Part shown: positions 1 through 5,357 of the stretch, one piece after another
How positions within the stretch are numbered: position 1 is the first letter of the stretch
Layout of the letters: each line of letters opens with the position of its first letter
Assembly: GCA_017612755.1 (NCBI GenBank)
Contig: JAGAFH010000089.1
Location: 1-6,487 of the forward strand
Length of the DNA: 6,487 nucleotides
Direction: 5' to 3'
From: Clostridiales bacterium
GTDB lineage: Bacteria; Bacillota; Clostridia; Saccharofermentanales; Saccharofermentanaceae
The notes under the pieces: model-generated
Databases searched by the model: none
Told to the model about the DNA's origin: nothing
The model's input: only the letters and a program-made list of their open reading frames with translations
Translations under genes and position numbers: made by a program

Positions 1-19
1 GCTCTTTTTTTGATACTTT

Positions 20-48
20 TTAAAATTGTGGTAAGGTAATCCTATAAT
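20..48 (+). promoter_or_regulatory. Putative sigma-A promoter of the pyrimidine-nucleoside phosphorylase gene
   Basis: A perfect TATAAT lies at 43-48. The best-spaced -35 is the weak TTAAAA at 20-25 (4 of 6 matches to TTGACA, 17-bp spacer). Transcription would start near 55, leaving a leader of only about a dozen bases before the ATG at 68. A better -35-like hexamer, TTGATA at 10-15, is too far upstream (27 bp) to pair with this -10. The T-rich stretch at 3-11 could be the tail of a terminator of the preceding gene, but its stem would lie outside the window. The -10 is seen directly; promoter activity is inferred. Confidence 0.5.
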
Positions 49-56
49 CTACAGGC

Positions 57-62
57 AGGTGG
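57..62 (+). promoter_or_regulatory. Ribosome binding site that decides the phosphorylase start
   Basis: AGGTGG at 57-62 sits 5 bases before the ATG at 68, a normal distance. The in-frame GTG at 59 lies inside this Shine-Dalgarno sequence and so cannot use it. The ATG at 68 is therefore the better start. It also makes the active-site residues fall at the numbers recalled for Bacillus PyNP (Lys81, Ser83, Thr120, Arg168, Ser183, Lys187). Confidence 0.75.
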
Positions 63-67
63 CAGTT

Positions 68-1393
68 ATGAATATCGTCGATATTATCCTGGATAAACGA
101 TACGGCAGGGAACTCTCTGAAGACCAGATCGATTTCTTCGTTAGAGGGGTGACGGATAGGATCATCCCGGATTACCAGATATCGGCCCTTCTCATGGCCA
201 TTGTCTTAAACGGCATGACTGACAGGGAGACTACGGCCCTTACTCTTAAGATGGCAGCTTCAGGACAGGTCAACGATCTTTCCTTTGTGGAAGGCGTTGC
301 AGTTGATAAGCACAGTACAGGCGGTGTAGGTGACAAGGTCACGCCCATAGTAATGCCCCTCTGCGCCACCTTCGGCGTCCAGAGCGTGAAGCTCTCGGGA
401 AGAGGCCTGGGATTTACCGGCGGAACTGTGGATAAGTTTGAATCCATAGAAGGCTTTAACATAAATGTGGCGGCCGGGGATTTTCCTGATCTTATAAAGA
501 ATACGGGAATGGTCATATCGGGACAGACTCCTGATCTGGCCCCGGCTGATAAGATCTTATATGCCTTAAGAGATGTTACCGGTACTGTGGATTCCATCCC
601 TCTCATAGCTTCATCCATCATGAGCAAGAAGATAGCCGGAGGAGCAGAAGCCATCGTCCTTGACGTTACCTGCGGCAGCGGCGCTTTTATGAAAGATAAG
701 GAAAGGGCCACGGAACTTGCCAGGACCATGATCAATATCGGAAATCTGGCAGGCAGGAAGACAGTCGCTCTTATTACAGATATGGACCAGCCTCTTGGCA
801 GGACCTGCGGTAATACACTGGAGATGATGGAAGTCTTTGATACCTTAAGGGGCAAGGGCTCAGATGACGTGGTTGAGACGGTCTGCAATATCGCCGCCAA
901 GATGATCACCCTGGCCGGAAAGAATGAAGGAATGGATCATGAGGCTCTTGTGGAAGAATGTAAAAAGAGGCTTTCAGATAATTCAGCTCTTTCTAAATAC
1001 TATGAACTCATCCTTTCCCAGGGCGGACATGTTATGGATACGGGAATTCCGGTCTATAAAGAGATGCCTTTTGAAGAACTCCGGATCACTGCTGAAGAAG
1101 ATGGTTATATCTCCGGCATCAAGGCAGATACTATCGGCCATGCATCAGTCCTTCTGGGAGCAGGAAGACTTCAGAAGACTGATGAGATCGACTACGGTGC
1201 AGGCCTTTGCTTCTATGTAAAGGTGGGAGATAAGGTCAGGAAGGGCGATGTTATCTGTTCACTCTGCAGAGGCGAGAACAGAAAGGTGGAAGATGATAAG
1301 ATCTTCGACATCATGGAGCTGGTCCAGAGCGCCTACAGCTATTCTAAAGAGAAGCCAGAACCCCGTAAGGCTGTAATTGACATTATTGAATAA
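68..1393 (+). CDS. pdp: Pyrimidine-nucleoside phosphorylase (thymidine/uridine phosphorylase family)
   Basis: This cytosolic salvage enzyme splits uridine, thymidine or deoxyuridine with phosphate, giving the free base and (deoxy)ribose 1-phosphate. The protein is 441 aa from the ATG at 68, close to E. coli DeoA and Bacillus Pdp. An all-alpha N-terminal part (about 1-65) is followed by the alpha/beta phosphate-binding domain with KHSTGGVGDK (81-90) and the family signature SGRGLGFTGGTVDKF (110-124). The base-binding residues Arg168, Ser183 and Lys187 are present. A C-terminal PYNP_C domain covers roughly 340-415 (EEDGYISGI onward). One oddity is DVTCGSGAFMK near 199-209, where relatives usually have DVKTG. 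PyNP is favoured over a strict thymidine phosphorylase because Firmicutes normally carry PyNP and the SSIMSKK segment is Bacillus-like. Substrate range cannot be read from sequence, and deoA is an alternative symbol. No terminator separates it from ruvC. Confidence 0.93.
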   Translation: MNIVDIILDKRYGRELSEDQIDFFVRGVTDRIIPDYQISALLMAIVLNGMTDRETTALTLKMAASGQVNDLSFVEGVAVDKHSTGGVGDKVTPIVMPLCATFGVQSVKLSGRGLGFTGGTVDKFESIEGFNINVAAGDFPDLIKNTGMVISGQTPDLAPADKILYALRDVTGTVDSIPLIASSIMSKKIAGGAEAIVLDVTCGSGAFMKDKERATELARTMINIGNLAGRKTVALITDMDQPLGRTCGNTLEMMEVFDTLRGKGSDDVVETVCNIAAKMITLAGKNEGMDHEALVEECKKRLSDNSALSKYYELILSQGGHVMDTGIPVYKEMPFEELRITAEEDGYISGIKADTIGHASVLLGAGRLQKTDEIDYGAGLCFYVKVGDKVRKGDVICSLCRGENRKVEDDKIFDIMELVQSAYSYSKEKPEPRKAVIDIIE

Positions 1394-1405
1394 TATATAT
1401 ATAAT
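1377..1405 (+). promoter_or_regulatory. Perfect-consensus sigma-A promoter in front of ruvC
   Basis: TTGACA (1377-1382), a spacer of exactly 17 bp and TATAAT (1400-1405) match the sigma-A/sigma-70 consensus at every position. The -35 box lies within the last codons of the phosphorylase gene and the spacer holds its stop codon. The spacer is an alternating AT run, so it should melt easily. Transcription would begin near 1412, inside the adjacent SOS-like box, giving a leader of about 28 bases before ruvC. A promoter this strong implies tight repression, which fits the adjacent operator. Sequence match is direct; use in the cell is inferred. Confidence 0.85.
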
Positions 1406-1406
1406 T

Positions 1407-1420
1407 CAAACAAATGTTCA
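1407..1420 (+). promoter_or_regulatory. Putative LexA (DinR) SOS box overlapping the ruvC transcription start
   Basis: CAAACAAATGTTCA matches the Gram-positive SOS-box pattern CGAAC-RNRY-GTTCG at 12 of 14 positions, counting AAAT as a fit to RNRY. The two differences are A for G at position 2 and A for the final G. It starts one base after the -10 hexamer and covers the predicted start site, so a bound LexA dimer would block RNA polymerase. ruvAB is a known SOS-regulon member in Bacillus subtilis and E. coli, which supports the call. LexA itself is not in the window. Confidence 0.72.
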
Positions 1421-1439
1421 CCGCTTAGGAGAGGTTTAG

Positions 1440-2000
1440 ATGGCCGAGCCTGTTACCAAAACTTATATCGGTATAGATCCTGGATATGCTATCACCGGAT
1501 ATGGGATCATCTCCAAGACCGGCAGTAAGTTGAAGTGCATCGATTACGGCGCCATTACTACAAAGGCCGGAGTGGATTTTCCTGAGAGGCTACTTACTAT
1601 CAACCAGCAGATCAAAGGGATATTAGAGATCTATAAGCCTGATTATATGTCGGTGGAGGAACTTTTCCTCATGCATAACAAGACCACGGCTATCGGAACT
1701 GCCCAGGCCAGGGGTGTCGTGCTGGTGGAAGCTGCAAGAGCAGGGATACCTGTTTATGAGTTTACGCCGGGTCAGGTGAAACTGGCGGTAACAGGTTACG
1801 GAAAAGCTGATAAGAATCAGGTCTCACAAATGGTAAAATCTTTATTAGGGCTTAAGGAGATGCCTAAGCCCGATGATGTGACCGATGCCCTTGCTATCGC
1901 CATATGTCTTGCCCATACGGGTACAGATTTTGCCGGCAAGGCCGTATCCGGATACCAGTACGGGAGATACGGTTACAGCAAGCGCAACGGATATATGTAA
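1440..2000 (+). CDS. ruvC: Crossover junction endodeoxyribonuclease RuvC
   Basis: RuvC is the dimeric Holliday-junction resolvase; it cuts opposite strands of the four-way junction after RuvAB has moved it, in a Mg-dependent reaction. The 186-aa product has the RNase H-like fold hallmarks: IGIDPGYAITGYG with Asp13, SVEELF with Glu73, and the C-terminal DDVTDALA with Asp146 and Asp149. These align with the four acidic catalytic residues of E. coli RuvC (Asp7, Glu66, Asp138, Asp141). The QARG helix (89-92) and the PGQVKLAVTGYGKADK segment (110-125) are also typical. Length is slightly above the 173 aa of E. coli because of short extensions at both ends. AGGAGAGG at 1427-1434, 5 bases before the ATG, fixes the start. 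It is the first gene of the ruvCAB run, 12 bp ahead of ruvA, behind a consensus promoter and an SOS-like box. No active-site change is visible. Confidence 0.97.
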   Translation: MAEPVTKTYIGIDPGYAITGYGIISKTGSKLKCIDYGAITTKAGVDFPERLLTINQQIKGILEIYKPDYMSVEELFLMHNKTTAIGTAQARGVVLVEAARAGIPVYEFTPGQVKLAVTGYGKADKNQVSQMVKSLLGLKEMPKPDDVTDALAIAICLAHTGTDFAGKAVSGYQYGRYGYSKRNGYM

Positions 2001-2012
2001 GTTGGAGGTCAT

Positions 2013-2600
2013 ATGTATTCTTATATAAAAGGCATACTAACCAAGAGAACCGATGACATCATCGTTATCGAGAATAACGATATAGGGTATGAGATCAAGT
2101 GTCCTTTTTCTGTTTCGGCAGGATTCGGACATGAGGGTGAGAAGGTTACCGTGTGGCTCTATCAGAGCGTAAAAGAAGACGATATTTCCCTCTATGGTTT
2201 TTCCAGTCCCGAGCAGAAGGATATGTTCCTTCTTCTTATAGATAACGTAAAAGGCGTAGGCCCCAAGGTGGCCCAGTCCATCTGTGCCCAGATCGAGCCT
2301 GACAGACTTGCCCTTGCCGTTATGAGCGGTGATGTACAGGCCCTGACGGGAGTTAAGGGATTAGGTAAGAAGGGCGCCGAGAGGATAGTTCTGGAACTTA
2401 AGGACAAGCTTAAGACAGTTTCTTCTGCATCGGCTAAGGATACGACAGTCACATCAGGTATCGCAACTGATGCAGTCGATGCCCTTACTGTCCTGGGTTA
2501 TAAGCAGGCTGACGCGGCTGCTGCAGTCAATGCTGCATATGAGGATGGTATGGATCTTCAGGATCTTATTAGAAAAGCTTTAAGGAGCCTTGCGAGGTAA
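2013..2600 (+). CDS. ruvA: Holliday junction branch migration complex subunit RuvA
   Basis: RuvA binds the Holliday junction as a tetramer or octamer, holds it open and square, and loads RuvB rings. The 195-aa product has the three expected parts. An N-terminal OB-fold spans about 1-63, including the acidic pin Glu55-Asp56, which has the same numbering as in E. coli. Two helix-hairpin-helix motifs follow, NVKGVGPKVA (78-87) and GVKGLGKKGAERI (113-125). A flexible Ser/Thr-rich linker (about 136-150) leads to the C-terminal three-helix RuvB-contact domain (about 151-195, ending DLIRKALRSLAR). GGAGG at 2004-2008 sits 4 bases before the ATG. The gene lies 12 bp after ruvC and 3 bp before ruvB, so the three are very likely co-transcribed and translated together. 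Confidence 0.97.
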   Translation: MYSYIKGILTKRTDDIIVIENNDIGYEIKCPFSVSAGFGHEGEKVTVWLYQSVKEDDISLYGFSSPEQKDMFLLLIDNVKGVGPKVAQSICAQIEPDRLALAVMSGDVQALTGVKGLGKKGAERIVLELKDKLKTVSSASAKDTTVTSGIATDAVDALTVLGYKQADAAAAVNAAYEDGMDLQDLIRKALRSLAR

Positions 2601-2603
2601 AAG

Positions 2604-3686
2604 ATGTTCGATTACGAAGATGAAGAGAGGATAATAGGCCGCCAGAAACAGTTCGACGACAGAGACGAGAAGAACTTAAGGCCCATTACTTTTGAAGAAT
2701 ACAGCGGTCAGACAAAGGTCAAGGAAAACCTTAAGATCTTTATCGACGGCGCAAAGAAGAGAGAAGAGGCCCTGGACCATGTCCTGCTTTACGGTCCTCC
2801 GGGACTTGGTAAGACTACCCTGGCTGGTATCATCGCATCAGAGATGGGAGTGGGCATGCACATAACTACCGGACCTTCCATCGAGAAGGCAGGGGACCTG
2901 GCTGCCATCCTTACTAACCTGAACGAAAACGAAGTCCTTTTCATCGATGAGATACACAGACTTAATAAGAGCGTGGAGGAAGTACTCTATCCCGCTATGG
3001 AGGATTACTGTCTTGACCTTATGATCGGCAAAGGACCTTCTGCCAGATCCGTAAGACTTGACCTTCCTCATTTCACTTTAGTAGGCGCTACCACCAGGGC
3101 AGGAATGCTGTCGGCTCCCTTAAGGGACCGCTTCGGCATGATCCACAGGCTTGAACTCTATGAGCCGGATGATCTTATGGAGATCTTAAAGAGAGATGCC
3201 GGGCTTCTCGGGATCGAAGCGGACGAGGAAGGACTCAGGGATATCGCATCAAGATCAAGAGGAACCCCCAGGATCGCCATCAGGCTCCTTAAGAGAATGA
3301 GGGATTATGCTGCCCACCTTGATAAGGACATTATCGATAAGGAAGTTGCTGATTTCGGCCTTAAGGCTCTGGACATTGATGAGATCGGACTTGATTCCGT
3401 AGACAGAAGGATCCTTATGGCTATCGCCGATATCTTTAAGGGCGGCCCCGTTGGTCTTGAGACATTAGCTGCCATTACCGGTGAAGATCCCATAACCATC
3501 GAGGATGTTTACGAGCCATTCCTGCTTCAGAATGGTTTTCTGGCAAAGACTCCCAGAGGAAGGGTACTTACCGCAAGAGCTTTCCAGCACCTGGGCCTTA
3601 CTGTTCCGCCTGCTTTCTATACGAAGAATAAAGCGGCTCTGGACAATATAAGTATCGATTCGCTCCTTACGGAGGAGGATAAGTAA
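2604..3686 (+). CDS. ruvB: Holliday junction branch migration DNA helicase RuvB
   Basis: RuvB is the AAA+ hexameric motor that pumps DNA through the RuvA-bound junction using ATP. The 360-aa protein carries Walker [10 protein letters not shown] (64-72), Walker B LFIDEIHR (112-119, Asp115-Glu116), sensor 1 GATTRAG (161-167), the arginine finger in PLRDRFG (Arg174) and the sensor 2 motif GTPR (Arg223). A C-terminal winged-helix DNA-binding domain follows (about 262-335, containing [10 protein letters not shown] and TPRGRVLT). The N-terminal [12 protein letters not shown] segment is diagnostic of RuvB and not of clamp-loader relatives. Length is slightly above the 336 aa of E. coli, with a short acidic N-terminal lead and a C-terminal tail. 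GAGG at 2594-2597, overlapping the end of ruvA, serves the ATG. The stop TAA shares its last A with the ATG of queH, showing translational coupling. Confidence 0.98.
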   Translation: MFDYEDEERIIGRQKQFDDRDEKNLRPITFEEYSGQTKVKENLKIFIDGAKKREEALDHVLLYGPPGLGKTTLAGIIASEMGVGMHITTGPSIEKAGDLAAILTNLNENEVLFIDEIHRLNKSVEEVLYPAMEDYCLDLMIGKGPSARSVRLDLPHFTLVGATTRAGMLSAPLRDRFGMIHRLELYEPDDLMEILKRDAGLLGIEADEEGLRDIASRSRGTPRIAIRLLKRMRDYAAHLDKDIIDKEVADFGLKALDIDEIGLDSVDRRILMAIADIFKGGPVGLETLAAITGEDPITIEDVYEPFLLQNGFLAKTPRGRVLTARAFQHLGLTVPPAFYTKNKAALDNISIDSLLTEEDK

Positions 3687-4240
3687 TGCTGCTCCTTCAT
3701 GCCTGCTGCGGTCCCTGTTCCATGTATCCCGTGGACTTTCTCAAGGAGAGCGGAAGAGAGCTGGACCTTTTCTGGTTCAACCCCAATATCCATCCGCAGT
3801 TTGAGTGGGACAGGCGTCTTGAGAACCTTCAGAAGGCAGCAGACCACTATGGTGTCAAGCTCATAGCCGAAGGTGAATGCCGGGAAGATTACTGGAAGAG
3901 CGGGGAATACCTTAATGAGTTTAATACCCGTTGTCTAATGTGCTACGACGTAAGGCTTGATGCGGCAGCTAAGTTTGCCAGCGAAAATGGCTACGATGCT
4001 TTTTCCACCACTCTTCTCGTAAGTCCTTACCAGAACCACGAAGCCATTATAGATGCAGGAAAGAGAAAGTCGGAAAAGTACCATATAGATTTCGAATACC
4101 ACGATTTTCGGGAAGGCTTCAGGAAAGGTCAGAACATGGCCCGGGACATTGGCCTATACAGGCAGAAATACTGCGGATGCATAATTTCGCTGGAGGAGTC
4201 TGACTTTAAGGAAAAGATACTTAAGAGCTTTGAACAGTAA
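3686..4240 (+). CDS. queH: Epoxyqueuosine reductase QueH (formerly DUF208)
   Basis: QueH carries out the last step of queuosine synthesis, reducing epoxyqueuosine to queuosine at the wobble base of tRNAs for Asp, Asn, His and Tyr. It is the cobalamin-independent, iron-dependent replacement for QueG. The 184-aa product shows the family pattern: LLHACCGPCS (Cys7, Cys8, Cys11), NPNIHP (32-37), RCLMCYDVRL (Cys83, Cys86), FSTTLLVSPYQ (106-116), and QKYCGC near the C-terminus (Cys163, Cys165). These cysteines are the expected ligands of the [4Fe-4S] cluster and neighbouring iron site; which binds which is known from family work and not readable here. GGAGGAGG at 3671-3678 lies 7 bases before the ATG, inside the end of ruvB. 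The start overlaps the ruvB stop by one base. Other queuosine genes (queA, tgt) are not in the window, so this could serve synthesis encoded elsewhere or salvage. Confidence 0.92.
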   Translation: MLLLHACCGPCSMYPVDFLKESGRELDLFWFNPNIHPQFEWDRRLENLQKAADHYGVKLIAEGECREDYWKSGEYLNEFNTRCLMCYDVRLDAAAKFASENGYDAFSTTLLVSPYQNHEAIIDAGKRKSEKYHIDFEYHDFREGFRKGQNMARDIGLYRQKYCGCIISLEESDFKEKILKSFEQ

Positions 4241-4247
4241 GGTGTAA

Positions 4248-4901
4248 ATGGACAGAAAGAATAAAGCAGTTATCTTTGATATGGACGGAGTCATCTTCGA
4301 CTCTGAGACCTGCTGCCATATAGTCTGGACTTATATCGCCGAAAAGCACGGCATTAAAGACCTGGATAAGATCTATCACCGGCTTTTAGGCATCAATTCT
4401 GAAGCAACAAAAAAGATCTTCCTTGAATTTTACGGACAGGATTTTCCCTATGACAGCATCAAGCAGGAGATGAGAGAGGAATTCCACAGAAGGTACGGCG
4501 GCGGAAGGCTTCCTAAAAAACCATATATCGAAGAGCTTCTGAAAGAACTTAAAGATAAAGGTTATAAGACCGCTATCGCTTCTTCCACCTCGACACCTAC
4601 AGTAAGAAGAGAGATAGAAGAAGCAGGCCTTATAGGTTATTTTGATGCCATCGTAGGAGGTGACCTGGTTACTAACAGTAAGCCCGATCCGGAGATCTTC
4701 CTGATCGCGGCAGAAAAGCTGGGGTCAAAGCCTGAGGAGACTTATGTCATCGAAGATTCCTATAACGGCATAAGGGCCGCCTACCAGGGAAACTTTATCC
4801 CTGTTATGGTGCCTGATATGCTGCCTCCGGATGAGGAGATGAAAGATAAGGCGGCAGTCATTTTAGATTCCCTCAAAGATGTCGCAAACTATATTCTTTA
4901 G
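4248..4901 (+). CDS. HAD-superfamily phosphatase, beta-phosphoglucomutase-like subclass
   Basis: This is a soluble 217-aa haloacid-dehalogenase fold enzyme that most likely removes or transfers phosphate on a small metabolite. All four HAD motifs are visible: DMDGV (11-15; nucleophile Asp11, acid/base Asp13), Ser112 in IASSTS, Lys145 in SKPDPEIF, and the metal-binding EDSYNG (169-174, Glu169-Asp170). Residues about 19-88 form a helical C1 cap, and FDSE after motif I is typical of the beta-phosphoglucomutase/DhaA group. The cap does not identify the substrate. Sugar phosphates, 2-phosphoglycolate and nucleotides such as FMN or pseudouridine phosphate are all possible. The gene starts 7 bp after queH with a weak AAGG ribosome site (4239-4242), so it is probably the last gene of the ruvC-led run. 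No terminator hairpin follows it. Confidence 0.88.
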   Translation: MDRKNKAVIFDMDGVIFDSETCCHIVWTYIAEKHGIKDLDKIYHRLLGINSEATKKIFLEFYGQDFPYDSIKQEMREEFHRRYGGGRLPKKPYIEELLKELKDKGYKTAIASSTSTPTVRREIEEAGLIGYFDAIVGGDLVTNSKPDPEIFLIAAEKLGSKPEETYVIEDSYNGIRAAYQGNFIPVMVPDMLPPDEEMKDKAAVILDSLKDVANYIL

Positions 4902-4919
4902 ATCCACTTTCTTTTGTTA

Positions 4920-4937
4920 AAATGTATCTATACATTT
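4920..4937. promoter_or_regulatory. Perfect inverted repeat, operator-like, before the flavin-binding protein gene
   Basis: AAATGTAT-CT-ATACATTT is an 8-bp-arm palindrome with a 2-base centre, lying 16 bases before the ATG at 4954 and just ahead of its AAGGGAGG ribosome site (4938-4945). It is AT-rich and lacks a GC stem and T-tail, so it is not an intrinsic terminator. Size and symmetry suit a dimeric winged-helix repressor of MarR or PadR type, but no regulator gene is in the window to pair it with. A -10-like TATACA (4929-4934) lies in the right arm; no convincing -35 accompanies it. Confidence 0.45.
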
Positions 4938-4953
4938 AAGGGAGGTCTATATT

Positions 4954-5346
4954 ATGGATAAAGTAGTTGATTTTTTGAAGTCTGCTGAGGTCTATTATCT
5001 TGCAACGGTGGATGGTGACCAGCCCAGGGTCAGACCTTTCGGTACTGTTAATGTATTTGAAGGAAAGCTTTATATCCAGACCGGTAAGGTCAAGGACGTC
5101 TCAAAACAGCTTCATGCCAATCCCAAGGCTGAGATCTGCGCATTTATGGACGGCAAGTGGATCCGTGTTTCCGGAGAACTCGTAGAGGATGACAGAAGGG
5201 AAGCCCGTGAGTCCATGCTCAATGCTTATCCCAATCTCCGGGGTATGTATTCAGAAGATGACGGAAATACTGAAGTTTTCTATTTTAAGGATGCTGTAGC
5301 AGTTATCTCATCTTTTACTTCAGCTCCTGAGACCATTTCTTTCTGA
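4954..5346 (+). CDS. Pyridoxamine 5'-phosphate oxidase-like FMN-binding protein (COG5015-like)
   Basis: This small 130-aa split-barrel flavoprotein is probably cytosolic and a dimer that binds FMN at its interface. Recognisable pieces are YYLATVDGDQPRVRPFG (14-30), a KLYIQTG strand-turn with KDVSKQ (38-52), NPKAEICAF (56-64), WIRVSGELV (69-77), DDRREARESML (79-89), and a C-terminal FTSAPETISF. These match the short general PPOX-like family, not true PdxH, which is about 200 aa or more and has a pyridoxal-phosphate site. Members have been tied to nitroreductase-like or flavin/F420 reduction, but the substrate here is unknown. AAGGGAGG (4938-4945) lies 8 bases before the ATG. It is probably the first gene of its own unit behind a palindrome, with the lipoprotein gene starting 11 bp downstream. 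Confidence 0.85.
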   Translation: MDKVVDFLKSAEVYYLATVDGDQPRVRPFGTVNVFEGKLYIQTGKVKDVSKQLHANPKAEICAFMDGKWIRVSGELVEDDRREARESMLNAYPNLRGMYSEDDGNTEVFYFKDAVAVISSFTSAPETISF

Positions 5347-5357
5347 GAGGGATCTTC

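Noticed and set aside
10..40. Promoter pairing TTGATA (10-15) with GGTAAT (35-40)
   Set aside because: The -35 is good (5/6), but the -10 is only 4/6 and lacks the two leading TA bases; the 19-bp spacer is long, and a perfect TATAAT lies just downstream.
59..67. GTG at 59 as the phosphorylase start, adding three residues
   Set aside because: The GTG is inside the AGGTGG Shine-Dalgarno sequence. The ATG at 68 has proper spacing and gives family-consistent residue numbering.
172..909. Long open frame on the minus strand inside the phosphorylase gene (245 codons)
   Set aside because: It lies wholly antisense to a strongly conserved enzyme, its translation shows no recognisable motif, and no ribosome site was noted for it. 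It is a codon-usage shadow.
1394..1439. Terminator between the phosphorylase gene and ruvC
   Set aside because: The symmetry here is an AT-only imperfect palindrome without a T-tail, and the sequence reads instead as promoter, SOS-like box and ribosome site.
4902..4953. Intrinsic terminator after the HAD gene
   Set aside because: The only symmetry is the AT-rich palindrome at 4920-4937, with no GC stem and no following T-run. It fits an operator better.
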